NCBI GenBank assembly: GCA_029449245.1
Contig: JANATF010000014.1
Location: 56,001-120,000 of the forward strand
Source of the DNA: Mortierella alpina
Lineage: Eukaryota > Mortierellomycota > Mortierellomycetes > Mortierellales > Mortierellaceae
Direction: 5' to 3'
DNA length: 64,000 bases
Numbering within the stretch: position 1 is the stretch's first letter; each line of letters starts with the position of its first letter. Of the stretch, positions 1 to 9,736 are shown in pieces. Below the pieces are notes generated by a model that was not told where the DNA came from, did no database searches, and saw only the letters and a program-made list of their open reading frames with translations. The position numbers and the translations under genes were made by a program.

Positions 1-20
1 TCATGTACAATGTATTGATA

Positions 21-926
21 CCTTGACTTTGATCATGAATGCAATGGTTACCAGGTGGAGTAGTAAAGCAAGAGAGGCGACTGTAGTGAATGGGTCGTAA
101 TAGTAGTCGTCGACAAGTTCCGGATTTAGGAAGCACACCGAGGAAAAGTCTTGATATCGGATGTGTTCTTGGAATGTAACTGGGACCACGAGGGCAAGCG
201 GCAGTGCAAATGACACCAAGAATAACATGGTCAGATGCTTCTGGATGATGGATGATTTGTAGACCACAAGAATGTGGAGATTGGCGATGAGCAGCAATCC
301 AAGCCAGAGTATTACTAGACGAAGATACATTATCAACACGCCTATGGAAAAGAAGCATGATATTAGAGCGCCTCATGACAGCGTGGCTTCGACAAAAATA
401 TCGCAATTATACCTTGCAGACCGCAGATCCAAGAGTTTGACATGGTCGATGTCTCAAAAACGCTGTTGCATATAAGATTTGGCACGTTGTACACCCAAGT
501 TGACGCGACCCCAGAGATGACAGCCATTAACGCCCCAAACAACAGTATGATAGATTGAGGATGTCTCCTTCGATTTGGCAAGATGCTGTAAAAAAGGGGT
601 AAAAGGGCACAGGCAATCGCAGAGAACGTGTACATAATACTGGAAACTGAATAAATAACCTCCAGTGTGTTGGGCTTATAAAACAAAGAGACCGCAGGGC
701 AAGGCAAACAGCAAAGACCTATGCACCACTCCGAACTGACGTTAAACATGTTCAGGACTAAGGGCGGTGGGCATGCCAATTTGACTTTCTCTGCATCAAG
801 CAAAGAGTGGGACGATGTAGGGAGTGAGTTGTTGTGAGTTGGTTTAGAGAAAACAAGCGGTGTGTGGATTAAGACGAAAACTGAATAAGTGTTTATGATA
901 TAGCGTTTGAAAACGCCGAGCTGCAT
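21..926 (-). CDS. Frizzled/Smoothened-like seven-transmembrane receptor, partial (3' part beyond left edge)
   Basis: Multi-pass membrane protein read leftwards from ATG 926-924. Exon 1 is about 926-410. A clean phase-1 intron (donor GTATAA after ...CGLQ, acceptor ATAG near 341) restores the frame, and exon 2 runs to a donor at 21-20 (AAG|GTATCA), so the gene continues outside the window. The visible product has an N-terminal cysteine cluster (CPPP, then CIGLCCLPCP) and at least five hydrophobic helices, including IVLWLGLLLIANLHILVVY-like and SFALPLALVVP-like segments. The cysteine-rich start followed by a TM bundle resembles fungal Frizzled-like/secretin-like GPCRs, which act at the plasma membrane. 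The extracellular part is very short, so ligand binding cannot be inferred. Another fungal 7TM family is possible. Confidence 0.6.
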
Positions 927-1129
927 GACAGGCTTCTACATTATGAGTGAAAGAATGTGACCTAGAGCGTGAATGTGGAGAAACCCTATGCCGAATACGA
1001 CAAATAGAAGTATCGCAGAACAGGGTGTAATCGAACAGACCGGTGAATGTTGAATGGAAGTGAACAACAATATCTGAAGAAAGGTATACTAGCCATGTTT
1101 CTTTCATATTTATATCTCAAGGCTATGCC

Positions 1130-1800
1130 CGATGATTGGAAGTTGTCACTGGGTCTGATATGGCGCATGGTTACATGGAAGAAACTTGTGTTACGTACTA
1201 GAAATTCATGCACCTGACGAGGGTAATCTCCATGTCAAACTCGACAAATAGAGTCCATGGAAGGTGCTGTTACAGGGTTTTATATAGCGGATGGTTGATG
1301 GGTTTGCCTATTTCGGAAAAATGAAGATCTAAAAGGGAGAGAGCTTAAGATGACGAATGTTCTTTGAAAGGAGTACCAAATACATCACTCGCATTGACGC
1401 ATTAGAAGCTAATAAACTCAGAAGCCATGTTGAAACAAAAAAATAGGGTACATGGAAGCTACTCTCACAGGGTGTAATACCTACTCGGAAAATTTAACGG
1501 GAGTAAGAGGAAAAACTATAAGACATGTCTTAGTTAACAGGACTAGGAGGGCGCAAGTCCTTGAAAGAGCGCCAACATTAAGACTCTCGTGCTGACGCTT
1601 GAGACAATACGCTGATGGCACAACCATCTTGTCCGGTGGAAAAAAGTCCATGGTAGCTGCTGTCACAGGGTTAGATATGGCAAAGGGAAAAGGAAGCACC
1701 TGGCTCAGGAAAAACTATATCGAGTCTTACTTGTCATATGATTAGTGCACTATATATTTTAACTCTGAGACAGAAGCTCCCATGAAGACTACTGCGGAGT
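1130..1800. repeat. degenerate tandem repeat, period about 195 bp
   Basis: Similar blocks recur near 1251, 1447 and 1646, with weaker ones near 1138 and 1770. The core reads like GTCCATGGWAGCTGCT followed by GTCACAGGGTTWGATATGG. Secondary matches keep the same spacing: a CTCGCATTGACGCATTAGA-like block at 1391 against CTCGTGCTGACGCTTGAGA at 1585, and GAGGAAAAACTAT at 1506 against 1706. No coding frame is supported across the tract, so it is probably an old decayed satellite or duplicated promoter DNA. Confidence 0.5.
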
Positions 1801-2294
1801 TCAGTCTGTGATCTAATACGTCAACGCAACAAGGGAAAATGGTTTTCAACACCTGCGTAGGCGTACAGCCCATGACGCGCTTCAACAACCCGGAATATGT
1901 GTCGCTGATCAGACTTCAGAACGGGCGCAGCGGGGACTTTGTGAAGGCTGAACCGTAAGAGGATGTGCTGGATGGAATTCCCAAGACGTCTAATCCCCTT
2001 CACCTGTTGTTTTTTTCCTTGCGTCCTCATATATAAATACTCTCACCTGCTCTCTCTTCTCAAATCTCTTTCCTTGTAACCAGCACACTTCAATTTTCAA
2101 CAAGGCAAGCAACCCTGCCTTCCATTTGTAATCCCCTATACTATTACAGTTTATCCCATTCTGTCTTGCGTATTAATCTCCCACCCACTTTAACTCGATC
2201 TTTCAGGTACAATCGTACTGCTTTAGGCCTTCAGTCACCGAAACAATTTCACGAGTCAAGTCACTGTTCCGCGCTTTTAAAACGAAAGTCAACG

Positions 2295-2400
2295 GTGAGC
2301 AGATCCTTTCATTTCATTCTAAGCGCACAGCAGTAGTTTGTATATCACTTGCCTCACTCTGAATGCTTACTGCAATCACGCTTTATTATCTCTTAAACAG
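2295..2400 (+). other. 5'-UTR intron of the CBM14 gene
   Basis: Donor G|GTGAGC at 2295 and pyrimidine-rich acceptor ending TTAAACAG at 2400. Splicing places the AUG at 2404 directly after the junction and removes an upstream in-frame ATG at 2338, which decides the start of the downstream gene. Confidence 0.6.
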
Positions 2401-2403
2401 AAA

Positions 2404-3834
2404 ATGATGATGAACATGAGGAAACCTGGCCAGGCGAGGCGGCATGTGACATGGCTATGCCTGGCTTGGGTAGCTGTGTCGACGTGCGGTGCAGCACCGC
2501 AGCCAAGTGTGCAGGTCTCTGAGCTTTTAGCCAATCACGGTGATTTTGATACTATCAAGTCGGTCATACCTGAAGGAGTTTCGGGTGCTGGAGAAAACTC
2601 TGGCAAGAACGAACCAGGCACCATACCGGAATGTCCTAGGCCCAACGGGCTGTTTAGCCTTCCGAGCAACTGTACCGAGTTCATCTATTGTAACAATTCG
2701 GTCCCGGAAACGGTGCCCTGCCCTGATCATTACGAGTTTAACAGCAAGGATGAGGAGTGCCAGAGGCCCGAAATTGCTGGATGCAGCAGAAAGCCAGAAC
2801 TGACTACCAAGTTACGGGAGACTGTGAGACTCGGACTAATTGATATCTACAAGCAATGCTATTATCCATATGATGTGAAGGAGGATGTCGACTTCTACAA
2901 GTATTTCTTTATCGAGGTGGATGTTAGCTCCTACTACTGCAAAAGAAATTGCATGGTCATAGGCGACTGCTCTCTCACCCCACCCGACAGGTTCATGACA
3001 GGGTCCGCGGGTCAAGACGGCACTTGCATATTCTGGAACATCAACTACTACTACCATGACGACGGTATTTTTTATGCGCAAAGCTCTGCAACTCTGGATA
3101 AGTGGAAGGATAGTGCTGAGATTCTGGGATTTCAGAGTCCTACAGTCGGCTGGAGCATCACGTCCAAACCAACACTGTTTTATCTACCCCTGACGTCAGG
3201 ACAGCGTTCCATGTATCTCGGACTCGGCAGAGGGATTAAGAGAATCAGCATCCCTTTCGTTCATTTTCAAAGAGACAGTTCTAAGTGGGGGAAGATGGTT
3301 AGCGTACGATTCGACGAGAGCATCCACGATCTCATTCTCAAGAACTCAGACTACAAGGATGTCAAATTCGACAAGCAATTCGGTATTATTGGAGGAGACG
3401 CCATACTGCATCTGGACTACGATTTCCTCGCCGCAGGCGATCAACTGGAGGATGATATCGCAACAATTGTGGCGAAAAGCATGCGATACTATCCTGCAAT
3501 CAAGTATGCGTCGACGTTCTCAAACAGATACACACATCCGGCAAGCGACCAGTATGAAAGTGGTGTGTTGGACTGTGAGCAGGGCAAAAGCTTTGAGGAT
3601 CCCGTCCCCAAGGACACTATTATACAAAGTATCTTGACAGGAGCGATCAAAATGGGCCTTTCGTTCATACCAGGATTCGGACCTCTTTTTGCTGCTGGAT
3701 TTGGCATCACCTCTGACTATTTCAACAACCCGGACCAATTCGAAAGTAACTGGATAAATGAGGCGACAGATGAGGGAAAAGGCATCTGGGAAGAGATCAA
3801 GCTGATCCTTAAAGAATACAAAGCCACCGCTTAA
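2404..3834 (+). CDS. secreted protein with one CBM14 chitin-binding domain and a large uncharacterised C-terminal region
   Basis: 476 aa from ATG 2404. An in-frame ATG at 2338 is probably intronic. Residues 1-31 form a signal peptide (basic start, hydrophobic WLCLAWVAV, cleavage near CGA|AP). Residues 77-127 carry six cysteines (77, 90, 96, 106, 119, 127) with aromatic FIYC and YEF positions typical of CBM14/peritrophin-A, which binds chitin. Residues about 130-476 are not a family I recognise. They include a cysteine-bearing, tyrosine-rich part and, near residues 415-440, a glycine-rich hydrophobic stretch (GLSFIPGFGPLFAAGFGI) that could be a membrane-active or buried helix. The protein is likely extracellular or cell-wall associated. 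A toxin-like role for the tail would be speculation. Confidence 0.8.
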   Translation: MMMNMRKPGQARRHVTWLCLAWVAVSTCGAAPQPSVQVSELLANHGDFDTIKSVIPEGVSGAGENSGKNEPGTIPECPRPNGLFSLPSNCTEFIYCNNSVPETVPCPDHYEFNSKDEECQRPEIAGCSRKPELTTKLRETVRLGLIDIYKQCYYPYDVKEDVDFYKYFFIEVDVSSYYCKRNCMVIGDCSLTPPDRFMTGSAGQDGTCIFWNINYYYHDDGIFYAQSSATLDKWKDSAEILGFQSPTVGWSITSKPTLFYLPLTSGQRSMYLGLGRGIKRISIPFVHFQRDSSKWGKMVSVRFDESIHDLILKNSDYKDVKFDKQFGIIGGDAILHLDYDFLAAGDQLEDDIATIVAKSMRYYPAIKYASTFSNRYTHPASDQYESGVLDCEQGKSFEDPVPKDTIIQSILTGAIKMGLSFIPGFGPLFAAGFGITSDYFNNPDQFESNWINEATDEGKGIWEEIKLILKEYKATA

Positions 3835-4483
3835 TCAGCTGTGGGCTCAGTCTAAAAGTAAGTCTGACATTGAGGACGTGTCATGGTTATCAGCATCAAA
3901 AGGGCAAGTTAGAATATGTTCTTACCTTTTGTGCCTTTGTTATCTAGACATGATTTCTACAAGTCTGCAAGGGTATACAGTCATCGGCACTCAACTTGAC
4001 TATACAAATCCGCCGTTGGTTATTTGGAATTAGCCAGGCTGGATTTTTGAGTTGGCCAGAGAATAAACTGAATTTGGCCACTACGCCTAGCTTAAATCTT
4101 CAACAATGCAAAAAGTTTAAAACCATTCTGGGTATGTCTCCAGAAAAAACTTCTTTCGATAGCATTCCGACAGGGCCCTCGTTTTCATTCATTTACTTCC
4201 TGTCTTCGTCGTCATCTTGAACTTTGACGGGGTTTTGAGCAGAATCGCCAGGTGTCATACTGTAACAGTAGTATAGTGGTCACAGTCAGTATGCTGTATT
4301 CTCCATACTTTCCGTTTAGCGCCCACACTCTAGCGCCCACACTTTAGACCCCATTAGTCTCCAGACTTGAACCCACTATTCGCTTTTGAACTCCCATTTG
4401 TTTTTACTCTATACGTCCACACAGTTCTTCAGAGTTCTACGTGAAGATTTATTCACGCCAAGATAAGATTCAGCCATTCAGAG
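3835..4483. other. intergenic, no gene seen
   Basis: AT-rich spacer between convergent genes: the CBM14 gene (plus) and the UCH gene (minus). It probably holds both 3' UTRs. A short imperfect repeat (GCGCCCACACT, twice at 4320-4345) is present. Short open frames here have no recognisable features. Confidence 0.5.
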
Positions 4484-6420
4484 TTACCGTGCTTTTTTCT
4501 GGTTCTGCTCGCGCGCTTCCCGAACGACCGCGTGGACATCGTTATGTATGCCTGTCTTATATGCAGCATGCGTCCACAATTCCAATCTTCGCTGCGCCGT
4601 GTCTGTCCAATCTGCCCCGATGGGTCCCAAGCAAAAGGGCCCATTAGAATCAAAGCCATCCAGTTCCCAAACATAATCCCCAAATGGCACAATCAACACG
4701 ACATGGTTTCCGTCGACCACCATGTCGCCGACATCCTCCAGAGCAACGTCAGTAGCCCTTTGATTGCAAAGAAGGTAGTGATGAAAAGACTTCAGGACCA
4801 TGTTTGTCTCAATTGATGTCTTCTGATCAAAGTTAAGTTATCAATGAGTAAGTGTAGCCTTCACACTAATCTTCCAATCGTCCTTCAAGTACCTTACCTC
4901 AAGCGCATCGCTGTTGATATCGTCAATAATTTTCTTCGTCGTTGGGGAGGATCCAAAGTTCGCTACAAAGTTAAAAAGTGCCATCGTACAACAGAGCCCA
5001 TCTTCCGTCTACCATTCACACCATCAGCCATATGATCCGAACACTGCCGACCAATAAACATAATTGCTCAATGCACTGCAGCGTACCTGAAGAAAGCATG
5101 TCGGTTTTTGAACATTCCCTGGCGGCTGATAAACGACGATGTTGCTGGTTGGATAACGGTCACTTTCAATGTCCCTGTCCAACACACGACGGCTTTGCTT
5201 CGCTGAGGGGGAATCGCCTTTGACCCGCTTGCGCATGATTTGTCTCGTCTTGTATGAGTTGTTGTAACAAACAACGTACGCGACATGGTCTCGCCTCCTT
5301 GCACTTGATTCGTTTTCGCAGACAAGGACTTTTTCAGTCAATCTAAACGGCTCCATCATCCAAAAGAACCAATTGTTCACATATACTAGAGGAGTGTTAA
5401 ACAACGCAATTATTCCCATTACAGAGATTCTTCGTCGATAGACTCTTACCTGGGTCATAGAAACCCTCTTTCCACTCGTTCGTGAGAGGCAGACCACGTA
5501 AAAGATCAGTCGTGTCAATTTCTGACCTGCACTGAACGAAATACAAAGTTCATCACGTCAGTATTGATGATATTTCTGGTCGCGGCCATTTCTCAGGTTT
5601 AAATCCTTACCACAGATATAACCTTCTCAGCCTCAGATCGATCTACATCGAGTTGTTCGAAGAATCTCTCATGCACGCGATCGTGGACCAGAGTGGCAAG
5701 TTGCATTTGTATAGCCGTGTCCCCTTTGTCCTCACTGTTTCTTTGCTCAAAGTATACTTCCATTCCATCCTTCAGGATCCTGGTGCAGTCATCGTATGTC
5801 CAATGCTCCATGATATCATCGATTGCCCGGTTGAACCGACCAACTCTCATCAGTTCCAGAACAGTGCGCAGCTTTGCAATGCCTCCTGCTCTTGATGACG
5901 TTTGCCGACACTGATCAATGTTTTTCACCATCTCCGTCACAAGAAGTCGCTTCAACAGCGTGCGTTTCGTGTCGTCGTAAACCGACTTTGCATCCCCTTC
6001 GACGTAGGCTGCCCCAGGCGATTCCAAATTCTGTCGACCACAACGATGGACGACTCCATTGACTCTGATGGCGTAATTGATCTTGCCTCTGATCATTTCA
6101 GTCAACTGATTCATGCTTCGCTGCGGTTGATCATTGCTGAGCGTCGGTTGGAGAGCCTCCTGTAACAACTCCGAAAGTCGGGGTACGCACTTGAATTTTT
6201 TCTCAAGATAACGCCTCAGCGAATTGGCCTTTGCAGCTTCTGGGGCGCTCCTGAATCTTGACACCCTGTCGTATGTTGATTCTGCATTGCGTCGTACGGC
6301 AATCGAGTTGTCGCTAAGTGTACAATCAGCAATATGTATTTTGTTACGCAAAGGCTGAATGTCTGTGTTGATTCGCTTGGATCCTTCCATTTTCATGTGT
6401 GCTGAGCTGATGGTGTCCAA
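4484..6420 (-). CDS. ubiquitin C-terminal hydrolase (peptidase C12) with a 270-residue N-terminal extension
   Basis: Five exons with consistent phases: 6420-5611, 5531-5450, 5385-5087, 5008-4898 and 4822-4484, giving 546 aa. The C-terminal half is a UCH cysteine protease, which trims ubiquitin C-terminal adducts in the cytosol or nucleus. Q397 (oxyanion), C403 in GLCCT, H474 in GNHVV and D489 in ELDG are spaced 6, 71 and 15 residues apart. These match the Q84/C90/H161/D176 spacings known for UCH-L1. The GxGP-like segment after ELDG also fits the family. Residues 1-270 are helical, charged and unrecognised; ordinary UCHs start directly with the catalytic fold, so this is an added domain. Q397 is the last residue of exon 3 and C403 lies at the start of exon 4. 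A predicted inactive paralogue is unlikely because all catalytic residues are kept. Confidence 0.75.
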
Positions 6421-6835
6421 TGGGCAATGCCATTTTGCATGGCTTCAGATGACGTAACAGTATGAAAATCGTATGTGTTCCGTGGAATTTGTAGAGATCG
6501 CTTGCCTTTCGGGAAAAATTTGACCAAGATTTGGAAGCGGGCGGGAATCGAACCTGGGTTGTGAATTAGCCCTAACCCATAAAGCAATTGGTTACCTCCA
6601 ATACGTCAACCTCCTTATTTCCCTCTTCCCTTACTTCCTTCGACCGTGAGTTCCTCCATCCCTTATTTCCCTTGCGTCCCTTCGCATGCCCCTGCGTATA
6701 GCTTTCCTCGGCACACTGCCCCTTGAACCGAGCCGTCGTAGCTACTTCCACTCGTCATCAAAGCTCCTTAATGTCACGCGGTTCCTCAGAATGTTCCACG
6801 ATATGATGTGTTTTTGTTGCGCCCTTTGCGTTTTT
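6421..6835. other. promoter side of the UCH gene; otherwise unassigned
   Basis: Region upstream of the minus-strand UCH start. Apart from the tRNA-like patch at 6540-6612 it is pyrimidine-rich DNA (CTTCCCTTACTTCC-like runs at 6610-6690) with no supported gene. Confidence 0.4.
6540..6612 (-). other. tRNA-like fragment (B-box, possible acceptor pairing)
   Basis: Minus strand contains a Pol III B-box-like GGTTCGATTCC. About 71 nt apart, TTGGAGG and CTTCCAA could form a 7-bp acceptor-like stem with one G-U pair. The T stem, D arm and anticodon stem do not pair convincingly, so it is more likely a tRNA or SINE remnant than a working tRNA gene. Confidence 0.25.
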
Positions 6836-8247
6836 ACTGTCAATGTAGCGTACGCTACCCCTGTATCATTCTTTGTCCATTTGACGGCCCTGTCACTGTC
6901 TGCCCGAACCCAGGATCCCCGCGACAACATTTGTAGGTACTTGGTTATTTATTTCAACTACTCAATGACAACGCAGTTCAAAATAATTCTTAATCATCCT
7001 GGAGATTATGCATCTAGTTCCTCGGCGTGTTGCATCCACTTGTTGATTTTAGCCATCCTGTCGTTGAAATCCCGAAGATGTCTGCGTGATACCTTTGCTG
7101 TTTTCTCAAGATTTTTAAGCATGCTATGCGATGCCTGTTCTCTTGCTGGTCCAAAAAGCTCGATAGAGTTTTGAAGCAAGTCCAAAGTCGCACGTCGTTT
7201 GTCTTTGTTGAGCCTGCGGATGGCATCTTGAGCTTGGTAAATCAAATGAAGGCGCTCTGATAACTCGCGTCTCTCTTGATCAGTAAAGCAGATCTTCTCC
7301 GTAGAAGATGACTTGCTATATTGTTCAGGGGGGCTGCCACTGTCTCCATCCATGAAGGCAGTGATGCGCCTGAGTTTTCGAGCCGCAGCATGGTTGGAGG
7401 ATTCGGGGGCGCCTTGCTCGCTGTAATCACTGGCTTCGTCAGCGGTGGTGGAGTCCACTGATTGATCGCGGTGCTCCTTCTGAGGAGGGAAGCAGACCCT
7501 CTTGGTAGAAGACGCTGGACGAGATGAGCATGGAATGATGTCTTGTTCTGGTGTGTCGCCAGTGTTTTCTTCCATGAAGGAAAAGGTACGTTTGAGTTTG
7601 AGTGTTCGAACCATAACGGCGTCGGAGGGATCGGGGGTGCGTTGCTCACTCTGATGACTAGCCTCACCAGCGGCGGTAGAGTTCACCGAGTGGTCGTGCT
7701 TGCTTGTCTCGCTTGAAATGATGGCGGCAACACATGGAGCTGGGTCTTGCGCATAGAAATTGACGTCATGCGGTGGTTTGTCCTCAGGCGGGGCTGTTCC
7801 TGATTTCGGAACCGTGGTTAAATCTGGGGAAGGTTGTTGCTTGACTTGATCAGAGATGGAGGACTTGACTGGAGGAACGTAGTCTAGTTGGAGTGTTTCG
7901 ATGTCCCAGGCGGATAATAGTGCAAGTGAATTCGGGGTGGTGGCTTGATTTCGAGCATGATCTTGGTCTTGCTGGCATTCTGGAGCGCCACTGTTCTCGA
8001 TGACGATGTGAATGTAGCCCTCAGATGGAGGGTTCGGAAATATAGCAGAAAGACGATCCGTCGACATGAGGAGCTTCTTCTCTATGCCATTGATATCGGA
8101 AAGCAGGACCACTTTGTCCTGATGAGACGCTTCATCGATCAGGACCCTCCAAAGCCTGAGGCTGATTGCCTCGATGTTCTTGAAGAGCTGAAACTGCTTA
8201 GTCTTGATGCTGGTCTTGAGGTCATCAACAGTAAACCCGTTAGAGAT
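6836..8247. repeat. segmental duplication, left copy (partner 13999-15410)
   Basis: Near-identical to 13999-15410 with a constant offset of 7163 bases at both ends, so there is no net length change over 1.41 kb. Both copies start just before a perfect palindrome, GTAGCGTACGCTAC (6845-6858 and 14008-14021), and homology stops at GTTAGAGAT. It contains the 3' part of a CRN gene plus about 170 bp of downstream flank. Confidence 0.9.
7006..8247 (-). pseudogene. 5'-truncated Crinkler-like gene (left duplicate)
   Basis: Same product as the intact copy at 14169-15521, but the first ~40 codons are missing. Homology ends at 8247 inside the ubiquitin-like CRN header, and the sequence beyond has in-frame stops (TAG, TAA). 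The remaining frame is open to the same C-terminus. It keeps the end of the header, a Ser/Pro-rich centre with two related blocks (KLKRTFSFMEE... and KLRRITAFMDG...), and a charged C-terminal coiled coil. An internal ATG at 8112 could give 368 aa but would lack the N-terminal header needed for CRN targeting. No disabling mutation is seen inside, so the loss is recent or the remnant is still used. Confidence 0.75.
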
Positions 8248-8470
8248 GCATTTTTACTATAGGTTTGACCTATGGCCATTGACTGAGATCCAACGAGCAG
8301 CCGCGCCCAGTTAGCCTCCGCATTTCCTGTCGGGGACAGTTGTGCTCTTCCAATAACTACCCTCAAATGGACGATTCCTCAACGTCTGCAGCTACCAGAC
8401 CAGTATGCAGTTCACTTGCGCACAAATCCCATGTAACTCTAGCACTAAGTGAAGTCCTGATTTTATGTAG
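8248..8470. other. unassigned spacer between truncated CRN copy and DIRS element
   Basis: About 220 bp not shared with the other CRN copy and outside the retroelement repeats. It may be the DNA that replaced the CRN 5' end. No gene or repeat is recognised. Confidence 0.4.
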
Positions 8471-8483
8471 TTATCCAGCCTTT

Positions 8484-8608
8484 GGCGAGGACTCCATATG
8501 TGTAATCTTCTTTTAATGATGATTGCTCGAAACCTCCAGAAATGAAATAAAGTGAAGCTAGACTGAACTATTTGTACTCGGTGGGAGCCCTACTGGAACT
8601 GCATCTTC
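8484..8608 (+). repeat. DIRS left inverted terminal repeat
   Basis: 125-bp arm, essentially a perfect inverted match to 12591-12715. It starts GGCGAGGACTCCATATG and ends GAACTGCATCTTC. Confidence 0.9.
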
Positions 8609-8657
8609 TTTTCGTTCGCTCGGAACACTCATCCGCACCTAGAGTAGTATCACACCT

Positions 8658-9599
8658 ATGTCCTCTTCATCTTCCTCCCCTCATGATCCCATCGCTTCCC
8701 TTCTTCAAAGCGACGACTTTAAGTCTGCTATGCGATCCATGCTTCGCGAGGCCCTGGCTTCAACGCCCCTTGACCAGGACCCTCCTCAGCGGGATGAGCA
8801 AGTCGCTCCCCCAGCTGTCACCGAACTATACACACCTTCATCCAAGGAACGCGAGCATTGTCCTGGGATCTGGCCAGATGATCCACGCACCTTCTTTCGC
8901 AGACCAGTCTCTGCTGAGGACTGGAACAACCAACTTCGCCGCTACCCCAAAAACACGCGCGTTTTGTACGACCCTCCTGTCCTCCCAGCAGTCGTGCAGT
9001 GTTCTTCCACGTTCAAAGCCCATGACGGACAGCTGGCGAAGCTTCAGGGCGACATTGCACATCTCACTCGCCCCATCGACCAACTTATTCACCAAGTCCT
9101 TTCGGCTAACGATGTACCAGAAGAGAGTGAGGAGCTTTTTATCAACTTTGCCAACCATATGCGCGAGCAGCTGGAGCTTCTGGCGAGCAAGGTTACTTCG
9201 ATCCGCATGGACAACCTGCGCAAGGAAAAAGGACTCCCAGTATCAGACTCGCCTCATTTGCTCATCGACCCTCAGTCTTTCAACGAGCAGCTCAAGACCG
9301 CCAAAGCTCTCTCAGCAGCTTTCGCACCCCCGAAGTCGACCAGCAGCAGCAGCTTCAACCGTCGGGGCAAGTCGGGCAAGCAGGACCAACAACAACGGTC
9401 CCACAAATACTCCGACAAGAAAAGTAACTCCGACAAGCACGGTTACAGTCGCCGAAAGAACTCAGGCGACCAGAGCGATGACGACAGCGACCGCGGCCGT
9501 CACAGGTCTTCTTTTTACAGGGAAAAAGGAAAAGACACCAGGAGGGACAGTCGCCACCGAGGACGCAGCAACACCCGCAGGTCCTCGGACCGACAGTAG
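8658..9599 (+). CDS. DIRS gag-like protein
   Basis: 313 aa from ATG 8658, 50 nt after the left terminal repeat. The N-terminal half is helical and acidic with a short Ser/Pro start. The last ~90 residues are very rich in Arg, Lys, Ser and Asp (RS-like), a nucleic-acid-binding tail typical of DIRS ORF1. No zinc knuckle is seen. It sits directly upstream of the RT frame, which overlaps its end in another frame, so RT expression may depend on frameshifting or a separate start. Confidence 0.7.
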   Translation: MSSSSSSPHDPIASLLQSDDFKSAMRSMLREALASTPLDQDPPQRDEQVAPPAVTELYTPSSKEREHCPGIWPDDPRTFFRRPVSAEDWNNQLRRYPKNTRVLYDPPVLPAVVQCSSTFKAHDGQLAKLQGDIAHLTRPIDQLIHQVLSANDVPEESEELFINFANHMREQLELLASKVTSIRMDNLRKEKGLPVSDSPHLLIDPQSFNEQLKTAKALSAAFAPPKSTSSSSFNRRGKSGKQDQQQRSHKYSDKKSNSDKHGYSRRKNSGDQSDDDSDRGRHRSSFYREKGKDTRRDSRHRGRSNTRRSSDRQ

Positions 9600-9736
9600 G
9601 AGGACGCATCCATCGACATGCGTCCGCCTGGCAAGGGCTTTCGCTAGATCCGGAGATCAGGGATATCATCAAAGATGGATACAGGATACCCTTCATCAAG
9701 GACCCCCCGACAGCACCCTTCCCCAAACACGACCCA

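Noticed and set aside
2338-2403. Upstream in-frame ATG of the CBM14 protein
   Set aside because: It lies inside a probable 5'-UTR intron and would bury the signal peptide behind 22 extra residues.
6540-6612. Functional tRNA gene on the minus strand
   Set aside because: Only the B-box and acceptor-like ends fit; T stem, D arm and anticodon arm do not pair properly.
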